Assembly (NCBI GenBank): GCA_002729525.1
Contig: PBYI01000053.1
Location: forward strand, 62,001 to 126,000
Length of the DNA stretch: 64,000 nucleotides
Origin: Nocardioides sp.
GTDB taxonomy: Bacteria > Actinomycetota > Actinomycetes > Propionibacteriales > Nocardioidaceae
Reading direction: 5' to 3'
Shown: positions 31,895-38,749 of the stretch, piece by piece
How the letters are laid out: each line of letters opens with the position of its first letter
Position numbering within the stretch: the stretch's first letter is position 1
The notes under the pieces: generated by a model
Databases searched by the model: none
What the model saw: only the letters and a program-made list of their open reading frames with translations
Told to the model about the DNA's origin: nothing
Program-made: the position numbers and the translations under genes

Positions 31895-32677
31895 ATGCGA
31901 CTGCGGCCCGGCGTGCACGTGCTCCGGCGCGACCCCGCCACCGTGCAGGTCGGCCTCGACCCGCCCGCCCGGGTGCTGCTCCCACGTGATCCCGAGGTGA
32001 CCGCGCTGCTGCGCGACCTCGCCGACGGACCCCCGCCCGACCCACCGGCACCGGGCTCCCCCGCCGGCCGTGCGCTCGGGCAGCTCGTCGCCGCCGGTCT
32101 CGTCGAGGGCGGGCCGCCCATGCGACGCACGCCGGCGCCACTCGCGGTCGACGACCCCGACGGGCTCCTGCCCGACCTCGATGCCGCCGCGGTCCCTGCC
32201 CACGTTGCCGCCCACCCGTCCGGGGCCGGCGGGCGAGCGCTCCACGTCGTCGCACGCGCCGCGCCGGTCGGCCGTGGCCTCCTCGACCACCTGGTCGCCG
32301 ACTCGACGCCCCACCTCGTCGTCGGCGGCACCGGCACGCCCGGCGTCGTGCGCGTCGGCCCGTACGTCGACCCGGGCCGCACCGCCTGCACGCGCTGCGT
32401 CGACGCGCACGAGTCGTTGGCCGACCCGCGCCGGCCGTTCCTGCTGGAGCAGCTGGCGGGCCGGCCCGGCGCTCCCATGTCGGCGCTGCTGCGACGTCGG
32501 GTCGCGGCGCTGGTGGCCGCCCAGGTGGCCGCGCTGCGCGCCGGCGTACGTCCGGCGGTGTGGTCGGCGACGGTCGACCTCCACGACGCCGCACCCGGTG
32601 CGCTGCCCGAGGCGTGCCGGTGGACCCGGCACCCGGAGTGCGGGTGCGCCTGGGACGAGCTGATGGAGACCGGCTGA
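31895..32677 (+). CDS. TOMM leader-peptide-binding / E1-like (ThiF-related) protein, orphan
   Basis: A 260-residue protein. The N-terminal part (MRLRPGVHVLRRDPATVQVG and LPRDPEVTALLRDLADG) resembles the winged-helix RiPP-recognition region of TOMM cyclodehydratase C-proteins. The middle is a degraded ThiF/E1 fold without an ATP-binding Gly-rich loop. The end has paired cysteines, CTRC and CGC, the structural zinc site of that family. C-proteins present precursor peptides to a YcaO enzyme, but neither YcaO nor precursor gene is near. It may act on a distant substrate or have a different role. The ATG at 31895 is chosen for the family-like start. Confidence 0.65.
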   Translation: MRLRPGVHVLRRDPATVQVGLDPPARVLLPRDPEVTALLRDLADGPPPDPPAPGSPAGRALGQLVAAGLVEGGPPMRRTPAPLAVDDPDGLLPDLDAAAVPAHVAAHPSGAGGRALHVVARAAPVGRGLLDHLVADSTPHLVVGGTGTPGVVRVGPYVDPGRTACTRCVDAHESLADPRRPFLLEQLAGRPGAPMSALLRRRVAALVAAQVAALRAGVRPAVWSATVDLHDAAPGALPEACRWTRHPECGCAWDELMETG

Positions 32678-32701
32678 TCCAGACCGGCTGACGGGCGGGC
32701 C

Positions 32702-32866
32702 TCACCAGGCGTCGCTGTCCAGCTTCCCCTCCATGCCGCGCACGTGCTCGCGCGAGCAGCGCGGGCAGAAGCGGCGTACCCGGCCGTGCTCGACGCCCAT
32801 CGACCAGGTGAGCGCGGCACCCGCCTCGTCGGACGCGGTGGTCCCGCAGAAGTCGCAGGTCAGCAT
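32702..32866 (-). CDS. Small zinc-ribbon protein, 54 aa
   Basis: A 54-residue frame from ATG 32866: MLTCDFCGTTASDEAG, WSMGVEHGRVRRFC and PRCSREHVRGMEGKLDSDAW. Two CxxC pairs (CDFC and CPRC) spaced by about 30 residues form a zinc ribbon; the HGRVRRFCPRCSREHVR part is typical of small actinobacterial ribbon proteins. It converges with the TOMM-like gene, 24 bases between stops. Its plausible length, CxxC spacing and G/C-rich third positions support it being real. Function is unknown. Confidence 0.6.
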   Translation of the reverse strand: MLTCDFCGTTASDEAGAALTWSMGVEHGRVRRFCPRCSREHVRGMEGKLDSDAW

Positions 32867-32946
32867 ATCCAGGACGCTAGCGCGCCGGCGGGCCCCGCCG
32901 ACCCAGGACGGGCCGCGGAGGCCGTGACGTGGGAGGAAAAGCAGAA

Positions 32947-32985
32947 CCGGGGGCCGGACCGACCTGTGGTCGGTCCGACCCCCGG
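32947..32985. terminator. Strong hairpin after the whiB7 transcript
   Basis: CCGGGGG (32947-32953) and GGACCGACC (32956-32964) pair with GGTCGGTCC (32968-32976) and CCCCCGG (32979-32985) around a TGT loop. It lies downstream of the small gene at 33033-33197 on the minus strand, the expected end of the whiB7 mRNA. Confidence 0.7.
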
Positions 32986-33032
32986 AGGGATCATCACCCG
33001 CGATCAGGGTGAGGAGGCGAGGCCCCCTGGTG

Positions 33033-33197
33033 CTACAGAGCGCGAGCGATGGCGAGGCGTGCCTGCTGCGCAGCGCGCTCGGCCTTGCGGCTCAAGCGCC
33101 GGGCACGGGCCAACTGGTGGCCCGCCCGCAGGTCGCGCGCCTCGGCGAGGCGCGCGTCCCTATGCGCCCTCGCCAGGTCTTCTGAGATGCCGTTCAT
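33033..33197 (-). CDS. Small basic helical protein downstream of whiB7, 54 aa
   Basis: A 54-residue, highly Arg/Ala-rich protein: MNGISEDLARAHRDARLAEA, then QLARARRLSRKAERAAQQAR. The heptad-like spacing of Ala, Leu and Arg predicts one long amphipathic helix. An AGGAA site lies upstream of ATG 33197; the frame starting 19 codons earlier is rejected. It is 53 bases after whiB7 on the same strand and ends before a strong terminator, so it is likely in the whiB7 transcript. Function is unknown; nucleic-acid binding is possible from charge alone. Confidence 0.6.
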   Translation of the reverse strand: MNGISEDLARAHRDARLAEARDLRAGHQLARARRLSRKAERAAQQARLAIARAL

Positions 33198-33250
33198 GGT
33201 GGTGTTCCTTCGCGTGGGTTCGTACGTCTGGGTGGGGGCTGCCGTGGCGG

Positions 33251-33604
33251 TCATGCCGCGGCGCCGTCGGCGGTCTGGTTCTTGCGCGGGCGACCACGGG
33301 GCCGCTTGCGGGGGATGACCACTCCCTGGAGGAAGAGCTCACCGCCCCACACGCCCCACGGCTCGCGCCGGTCGAGCGCGCTCGCCAGGCACATCTGCTG
33401 GACCGGGCAGTCCGTGCAGAGCGACTTGGCGTGCTCCACGTCGACCGGGGACTCCGCGAACCAGAGCTCCGGGTCGTTCACGCGGCAGGGCAGGCGGTCC
33501 TGGTCGACCTTGCCCGCCTCGTCGTGGAGCACCCCGAGGGTGGGTGCCGCCAGCGACTCGTCCGCCAGCGCGCGAGGTGCGCGCTCGAGAACGCTGGTGT
33601 CCAT
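33251..33604 (-). CDS. whiB7: WhiB7 redox-sensitive transcription factor
   Basis: A 117-residue WhiB protein. The [4Fe-4S] ligands are Cys40, Cys63, Cys66 and Cys72 (CTDCPVQQMC). The sigma-factor-facing turn is EPWGVWGGE at 81-89, and the C terminus carries an AT-hook RGRPR at 103-107. The AT-hook is diagnostic of WhiB7, which joins the housekeeping sigma factor and activates promoters with an AT-rich block upstream of -35, inducing intrinsic resistance to ribosome-targeting antibiotics. Upstream are a leader ORF, competing hairpins and a promoter bearing such an AT-rich block, so autoactivation and attenuation are both readable in the DNA. ATG 33604 is chosen as the family start. Confidence 0.92.
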   Translation of the reverse strand: MDTSVLERAPRALADESLAAPTLGVLHDEAGKVDQDRLPCRVNDPELWFAESPVDVEHAKSLCTDCPVQQMCLASALDRREPWGVWGGELFLQGVVIPRKRPRGRPRKNQTADGAAA

Positions 33605-33706
33605 GCTGTGCCTCCTTGTTGCTTCGTGCTGATCGCTGTGGTGATGCGTCGTGATGGTCATGTCCTGCTCTCGTGGGTGTGCGAGTAAGCGGCGTGGAAA
33701 TGACAA

Positions 33707-33785
33707 AGGCCGCGGATCCCGGGGTTCGGGTTCCGCGGCCTGGAGGCTGCCGATCAGACGTGGTGTCAGATCGGCGGACTCCAGG
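33707..33785 (-). promoter_or_regulatory. Attenuator: mutually exclusive hairpins in the whiB7 leader
   Basis: On the minus strand a terminator-like hairpin has arms AGGCCGCGGA and TCCGCGGCCT (33732-33741 and 33707-33716) followed by TTTGTCATTT. An upstream hairpin pairs 33779-33786 with 33738-33745 (GCCTGGAG/CTCCAGGC), plus an inner GCCGATC/GATCGGC stem (33769-33775 with 33749-33755). The two share bases 33738-33741, so only one can form. The stop codon of the leader ORF (33766-33768) lies in the loop of the upstream hairpin, so ribosome position can decide between them. Confidence 0.7.
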
Positions 33786-34005
33786 CGTGGGGACCCGGGA
33801 CGTAGGTGGCCGGGAAAGCCACGTGTCCCTTGACGACGTCCTCACGGGTGCGGATGACCGAGCCGGCGGTGCCGAGATCGATGCACCGCTGGGCGCCCAT
33901 GAGGTCGCCACGCAGAGAGGTGGCGGCCGTGGACATGCCGGAACCGAACGCGAACGACGGGATGTCGGTCACGCGGGACGTCGCGGTGGTGGTGATGTTC
34001 TCCAT
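33766..34005 (-). CDS. whiB7 leader ORF (upstream regulatory ORF), 79 aa
   Basis: A 79-residue frame from ATG 34005 with a strong AAGGAGG site nine bases upstream, so it should be well translated. The product (MENITTTATSRVTDIPSFAF, ending GPHAWSPPI) matches no family I recognise. It sits between the AT-rich WhiB7-type promoter and whiB7, and its stop is inside the antiterminator hairpin. Known whiB7/wblC genes are controlled by a translated leader ORF that couples ribosome inhibition to read-through, and this layout fits. At 79 codons it may be longer than typical leader ORFs, so an additional function of the peptide is not excluded. Confidence 0.65.
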   Translation of the reverse strand: MENITTTATSRVTDIPSFAFGSGMSTAATSLRGDLMGAQRCIDLGTAGSVIRTREDVVKGHVAFPATYVPGPHAWSPPI

Positions 34006-34083
34006 GAGGTGCCACCTCCTTCGGTGGAATCGTGCGCCGGCCGTGCCAGGGCCGTGGTGCGCGGTGTTCAGTACGTGCGAGGG

Positions 34084-34142
34084 ACGTTAGTCCTGCGCCG
34101 ATCGGCCCGGCAAATCATTTAATAGGATTTCTTGATTTTTCT
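34084..34142 (-). promoter_or_regulatory. WhiB7-type autoregulated promoter
   Basis: Reading the minus strand, a block of A/T-rich DNA (34112-34142, with AAAAATCAAGAAATCC) directly precedes -35 TTGCCG (34108-34113). An 18-base spacer follows, then -10 TAACGT (34084-34089). An AT-rich element abutting -35 is the known WhiB7-responsive architecture, and such A/T richness is rare in this window. It would give a leader of nearly 480 bases before whiB7. Confidence 0.7.
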
Positions 34143-34188
34143 TCCCGGACCCCTCTGGCCGGGGCGGGCCGGGCCGCTCGGGAGGCGC

Positions 34189-36243
34189 TCAGCCGACCAG
34201 CGCGAGCACGTCGTCGGCGTACTTCTCGAGCTTCTCGGGGCCGACACCGTTGATGCGCAGCATGGCTGCACGCGAGGCGGGCCGGTGCTCGGCGATCTGC
34301 TCGAGAGTGGCGTTGCTGAAGACCATGAACGGCGCGATCTCCTCGGCCGACGCACGCTCCTTGCGCCACGTGCGCAGACGCTCGAAGAGCTCCTCGTCGT
34401 ACGGCGCCGGGCAGTCGGCGCAGCGCCTGCTCGCACCGTTGCCGACCAGCGGTGCGCCGCACTCGACGCAGGTGCGGGCGCCCCGGCGACGACGCCCCGG
34501 CCGCTCGACGGCGGCGTCGGCGGGCAGCAGCGGGGTCAGGAATCGCGACGGCTTGCGCCGGGCGGCCTGGCCGGGGTTGCGTGCCATCGCCCAGCTGAGC
34601 GAGAGGTCCTCGCGGGCGCGGGTCATGCCGACGTACAGCAGCCGGCGCTCCTCCTCGATCGCCTCCGGCGTGGTGGCGTGGGTGAGCGGGAGGGTGCCGT
34701 CCTGGAGGCCGACGAGGAAGACGGAGTCCCACTCCAGGCCCTTGGCCGCGTGGAACGTCGCCAGGGTGACGCCCTCGGCGACCGGCGCGTGCTGCTCGGC
34801 GGCGCGGCGGTCGAGGTCGTCGACGAACGCGTCGAGGGTCGTGTCGCTGCCGCCCTGGTCGAAGGCCTCGGCCTGGTCGACCAGCGCCTGCCAGGACTCC
34901 CAGCGGTCGCGGGTCTGGCCCCGACCCTCCGGAGGAGTGGCGTGCCAGCCCATGCCCGCGAGCGTGTCGCGGACCAGGTCGACCCACGTGTCGCCGTCCG
35001 CCGGGCGGCCGCCCCCGCGGGCGGTGCCGCGCAGCCGGGTGACGGCCTCGCGCACCTCGGGCCGCTCGAAGAACCGGGCGGCGCCGCGGATCGTGTAGGG
35101 CACGCCGGCGTCGGTCAGGGCGTCCTCGTAGGCCTCGGACTGGGCGTTGATGCGGAACAGCACCGCGATCTCCGACAGCGGACGGCCGCGGTCGCGCAGC
35201 CGGGCGACCGCCGAGCCGACGGCCTTGGCCTCGGCGACCTCGTCGGGGTGCCCACCGACCACCAGGGCCGGACCGGCCGGCCGCTGGGCCTGGAGCCGTA
35301 CGCCGGAGGAGCCGCTGCCCTCCAGGACCGTGTTGGCGCCGTTGACCACCTGCGGCGTCGACCGGTAGTTGCGCACCAGGTCGACCGAGGTGGTGCCAGC
35401 GAAGCGCTTCGGGAAGTCGCGGAGGTAGCGGGCGTCGGCCCCGGCGAAGGAGTAGATCGTCTGCGCCGGGTCTCCGACCACGCACAGCTCGTCGCGGCCC
35501 CCGAGCCACAGCTCGAGCAGCGCGAACTGCAGCGGCGAGACGTCCTGGAACTCGTCGACGACGAACCACTTGTACTGCCGACGCACCTGCGCGGCGACGC
35601 GCTCGTCCTCGGCCAGCAGGCCAGCGGTCAGCAGCAGGACGTCCTCCATGTCCATCCGGCCCTGGTCGCGCTTGACCTCCTCGTAGCCGCGCAGCACCCG
35701 GGCGACCAGCTCGGGGTCGAGCCCGGCGACGCTGCGGTCGCGCTGCTCGGCGATGCGCGGGTAGTCGTCGGGCCGGACGTTGCTGACCTTGGCCCACTCG
35801 ATCTCCGAGGCGAGGTCGCGCAGCTGGGCCTGGTCGGGCCGCATCTGCAGCGACCGGGCAGCCGAGACGACCATCGGGATCTTGGACTCGGTCAGCTGCG
35901 GCAGCTCGGTGCCGTGGACGTGCGGCCAGAAGTAGCGCAGCTGGCGCAGCGCGGCGGAGTGGAACGTGCGCGCCTGGACGCCCGGGGCACCCAGCGAGCG
36001 CAGCCGCTGACGCATCTCCCCCGCCGCACGGGTCGTGAAGGTCACCGCCAGCACCTCGGTGGGCGCGTAGGTGCCGGTGGCGACGCCGTGGGCGATGCGG
36101 TGGGTGATCGCCCGCGTCTTGCCCGTGCCGGCTCCGGCGAGCACGCGGACCGGTCCGCGCAGGGCCTCCGCGACCGCCCGCTGCTCGGGGTCCAGCGCCT
36201 CCAGCAGGCGGGCCGGGTCGACGGTGGACGGGCTCACGGACAC
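34189..36243 (-). CDS. uvrD2: ATP-dependent DNA helicase UvrD2
   Basis: A 684-residue superfamily-1 helicase. Motif I is VLAGAGTGKTRAI, Ia FTTRAAGEMRQR, II VDEFQDV, III GDPAQTIYSFAGA, IV VRNYRSTPQVVNGAN, V ATFHAAKGLEWD and VI LLYVGMTRAREDL. Between the helicase core and the C-terminal HRDC domain (last 75 residues, with PFMVFSNATLEQIAEHRPAS and INGVGPEKLEKYAD) is a tetracysteine motif (CVECGAPL and CADC). This combination is UvrD2 of actinobacteria, a 3'-5' helicase for DNA repair. The GTG at 36243, nine bases after AGGAG, is preferred to the TTG at 36252. Mycoredoxin is divergent. Confidence 0.92.
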   Translation of the reverse strand: MSVSPSTVDPARLLEALDPEQRAVAEALRGPVRVLAGAGTGKTRAITHRIAHGVATGTYAPTEVLAVTFTTRAAGEMRQRLRSLGAPGVQARTFHSAALRQLRYFWPHVHGTELPQLTESKIPMVVSAARSLQMRPDQAQLRDLASEIEWAKVSNVRPDDYPRIAEQRDRSVAGLDPELVARVLRGYEEVKRDQGRMDMEDVLLLTAGLLAEDERVAAQVRRQYKWFVVDEFQDVSPLQFALLELWLGGRDELCVVGDPAQTIYSFAGADARYLRDFPKRFAGTTSVDLVRNYRSTPQVVNGANTVLEGSGSSGVRLQAQRPAGPALVVGGHPDEVAEAKAVGSAVARLRDRGRPLSEIAVLFRINAQSEAYEDALTDAGVPYTIRGAARFFERPEVREAVTRLRGTARGGGRPADGDTWVDLVRDTLAGMGWHATPPEGRGQTRDRWESWQALVDQAEAFDQGGSDTTLDAFVDDLDRRAAEQHAPVAEGVTLATFHAAKGLEWDSVFLVGLQDGTLPLTHATTPEAIEEERRLLYVGMTRAREDLSLSWAMARNPGQAARRKPSRFLTPLLPADAAVERPGRRRRGARTCVECGAPLVGNGASRRCADCPAPYDEELFERLRTWRKERASAEEIAPFMVFSNATLEQIAEHRPASRAAMLRINGVGPEKLEKYADDVLALVG

Positions 36244-36330
36244 GCGGAACAACTCCTGGTGCGACGGTGTTGGCGGGGATGGACGGCGGGGACGGCCCCG
36301 ACCCTAGACCGGAGAGGCGACACTCCTGAG

Positions 36331-36576
36331 ATGACCAGCGTGACGATGTACTCCACCCCCTGGTGCGGCTACTGCCACCGGCTGAAGAGCCAGATGGACC
36401 GGGAGGGGATCTCCTACGAGGTCGTCGACATCGAGCAGGTCCCGGAGGCCGCCCAGATCGTCGAGAAGGTCAACGGCGGCAACCAGACCGTCCCGACCCT
36501 CGTCTACTCCGACGGGTCCGCGCAGACCAACCCGTCGCTGGCGCAGGTCAAGGAGAAGATCGCCGCGCTGGCCTGA
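36331..36576 (+). CDS. Mycoredoxin (glutaredoxin-like redoxin)
   Basis: An 81-residue thioredoxin-fold protein: MTSVTMYSTPWCGYCHRLKS has the active site CGYC (Cys12, Cys15), and NGGNQTVPTLVYSDGS supplies the cis-Pro loop. Mycoredoxins reduce mycothiol-mixed disulfides in actinobacteria, the counterpart of glutaredoxins. GGAGAGG lies about 15 bases upstream of the ATG, slightly far for a ribosome site. It is divergent from uvrD2 with an 87-base gap. The length and motif make the assignment firm. Confidence 0.9.
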   Translation: MTSVTMYSTPWCGYCHRLKSQMDREGISYEVVDIEQVPEAAQIVEKVNGGNQTVPTLVYSDGSAQTNPSLAQVKEKIAALA

Positions 36577-36617
36577 CGCCGCGCCACCAGCGGATCAGCA
36601 CGACGCGACGTGCCCGG

Positions 36618-37529
36618 TCACCACTGACCGGGCAGGTGACCGCCGTGCCAGTGCTCGATCAGCGACCGGCTGATCGACACCGGACCGGGCAGCACGAGCG
36701 TGCCGGCCTCGGCCTGCTCGGACATCTCGGCGCGGGTGAACCACTGCGCGTCCTCGATCTCGTCGGCGTCGACGTCGATCTCGGTCGACACCGCGCGGCC
36801 GATGAAGCCGAGCATCAGGCTGGCCGGCAGCGGCCAGGGCTGGTTGCCGAAGTACTCCACGTCGCCGACCGTGACGCCGGTCTCCTCGGCGACCTCACGG
36901 CGTACGGCGTCCTCGAGGGTCTCGCCGGGCTCGCAGAAGCCGGCGAGCGTCGAGTAGCGCCCCGGCGGCCACTGCGGCGAGCGGCCGAGCAGGCAGCGCT
37001 CCTCGGGCGTCCCGGGCTCGCCGTCGGTGACGACCATGATCACCGCGGGGTCCGTGCGCGGGAACTGCGTGCGGCCGCACGACGTGCAGGTCAGCTCGTG
37101 CCCGGCCGCGCGCGACTCCAGGGAGCTGCCGCAGCGCGGGCAGTGCCGGGTGGCCCAGTGCCACTCCGCGAGGCCGAGAGCGTGGAAGACCAGGGGCGCC
37201 TGGTCGCTGCTGCCGCCGACGAGGGCGGGCAGGAGGCCGCGCAGCGGGTACCACTCCCCCTCCTGGCTGGCGGCGACCTCCGGGCCGGTGATGAGGGCCC
37301 AGTACGTCGTCGCGTCGCGCTCGCCGAGCAGCACGCGCACGCCCTCGGGCGCCTCGTCGGTGGGCACCCACGGCAGCGTGCGTCCGACCGGGCGCACGCG
37401 GGTGCCGGACACGACGAGCACCCGCGACGCCGGGTCGGCCCAGGTGGCGTCGAGCCAGGCGTCGTCCTTGCGGTGGACGCCGAGCCGGTCGTGGGCGCCG
37501 TCGGCCAGGGCGACGTGGGGTGCGGTCAT
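36618..37529 (-). CDS. nudC: NAD(+) diphosphatase NudC
   Basis: A 303-residue protein. The zinc ribbon is CPRCGSSLESR and LTCTSCGRTQFPRTDPAVIM. The NUDIX box is GFCEPGETLEDAVRREVAEE with TGV. The segment NQPWPLPASLM is the SQPWPFPxS-like signature of NADH pyrophosphatase/NudC. Such enzymes hydrolyse NAD(H) to NMN(H) and AMP, and many also remove NAD caps from RNA. The N-terminal domain is the divergent NUDIX-like part. The gene lies between mycoredoxin and a divergent flavoprotein. The start ATG 37529 gives the usual length. Confidence 0.92.
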   Translation of the reverse strand: MTAPHVALADGAHDRLGVHRKDDAWLDATWADPASRVLVVSGTRVRPVGRTLPWVPTDEAPEGVRVLLGERDATTYWALITGPEVAASQEGEWYPLRGLLPALVGGSSDQAPLVFHALGLAEWHWATRHCPRCGSSLESRAAGHELTCTSCGRTQFPRTDPAVIMVVTDGEPGTPEERCLLGRSPQWPPGRYSTLAGFCEPGETLEDAVRREVAEETGVTVGDVEYFGNQPWPLPASLMLGFIGRAVSTEIDVDADEIEDAQWFTRAEMSEQAEAGTLVLPGPVSISRSLIEHWHGGHLPGQW

Positions 37530-37600
37530 GCTCCGACCCTAGGACCCGGTACGAGCACCCCCCCGGGACTAGGCGGGCCGTCCGCGGCGTTCACGACGAC

Positions 37601-38749
37601 GTGGAGACGTGGGACGCGGTGGTGGTCGGGGCCGGGCAGGCCGGGCTGTCGGCGTCGTACCACCTCGCCCGGCGGGGCGTCCGGCACGTCGTGCTCGACG
37701 CCGACGCCGCGCCCGGCGGTGCCTGGCAGCACCGCTGGGACTCACTCACGATGCACGACGTCCACGGCGTGCACGCACTGCCCGACGCGGCTGCGCCCGA
37801 CCCGGCGCCCGGCGAGCGCGCGAACGTCGCGGTGCCGGCGTACTTCGCGGCGTACGAGCGGGAGCACCGGCTCCCCGTGCGGCGCCCCGTGACCGTGCAC
37901 CGCGTCGCCGACGACGCCACCGAGCCCGGGCTGCTCGTCGTCGAGGGCGAGCACGCCGGTCGGCCCACGACGTGGCGTACCCGCACCCTGGTCAACGCGA
38001 CCGGCACCTGGACCCGGCCGTTCGTGCCGCGCTACCCGGGTGCCGAGACCTTCGGCGGGTTGCAGGTCCACACGCACGACTACCCGGGTGCAGAGACGTT
38101 CTGTGGTCTGCGCACCGTCGTGGTCGGCGGGGGCGCGTCCGCGGTGCAGCTGCTCGGCGAGATCGCGCTGGTCACCGACACGCTCTGGGTCACCCGTCGC
38201 CCGCCGGTGTGGCGCACCGACGACTTCACGCCCGAGGCCGGCCGCGAGGCGGTGGCGATGGTCGAGGACCGGGTACGCCGCGGGCTGCCGCCGCGCAGCG
38301 TGGTCAGCGTGACCGGGCTGGTGCTGCGCGAGCAGGAGCGGGCGGCCGAGGCGATCGGGGCGTACGCACGACGGCCGATGTTCGACCGGGTCGCGCCGGG
38401 CGCGGTGCAGTGGGACGACGGCACCAGTGAGCCGGCCGACGCGATCCTCTGGGCGACCGGCTTCCGGCCGGCCGTGTCGCACCTGGCACCGCTGCACCTG
38501 CGCACCGAGCTCGGAGGGATCCGGATGGACGGCACGACCGCCGTCGCCGACCCGCGGGTGCAGCTGGTCGGCTACGGGCCGTCGGCGAGCACCGTCGGGG
38601 CGAACCGCGCCGGGCGCACCGCGGCGCTCGGCGTGCTGGCAGCCCTGCGGACCGGTCGGGCCGGTCAGGCCGGTCAGGCCAGCAGCGCCTCGAGCTCCGC
38701 GCGGTCGGGGAGGTCGGGCGGCTCGACCAGCGAGCCGGCCCGCACGTAG
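37601..38749 (+). CDS. Flavin-containing monooxygenase-like NAD(P)/FAD protein
   Basis: A 382-residue flavoprotein. The FAD motif VVVGAGQAGLSASYHLARRG is at the very start, followed by GGAWQHRWDSLTMHDVHG. The NAD(P) motif VVVGGGASAVQLLGEIAL lies at about 170-190, and ILWATGFRPAVSHL is the ATG-like segment of group B monooxygenases and baeyerases. The reaction is oxidation of an unknown substrate; it could be a Trk-like reductase. The GTG at 37601 places the FAD motif at residue 6. The last 76 bases overlap the end of adnB on the other strand. Confidence 0.78.
   Translation: METWDAVVVGAGQAGLSASYHLARRGVRHVVLDADAAPGGAWQHRWDSLTMHDVHGVHALPDAAAPDPAPGERANVAVPAYFAAYEREHRLPVRRPVTVHRVADDATEPGLLVVEGEHAGRPTTWRTRTLVNATGTWTRPFVPRYPGAETFGGLQVHTHDYPGAETFCGLRTVVVGGGASAVQLLGEIALVTDTLWVTRRPPVWRTDDFTPEAGREAVAMVEDRVRRGLPPRSVVSVTGLVLREQERAAEAIGAYARRPMFDRVAPGAVQWDDGTSEPADAILWATGFRPAVSHLAPLHLRTELGGIRMDGTTAVADPRVQLVGYGPSASTVGANRAGRTAALGVLAALRTGRAGQAGQASSASSSARSGRSGGSTSEPART

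Noticed and set aside
34132..36330. Long plus-strand frame upstream of mycoredoxin
   Set aside because: It is the antisense of uvrD2; only its last 81 codons from ATG 36331 form the mycoredoxin gene.
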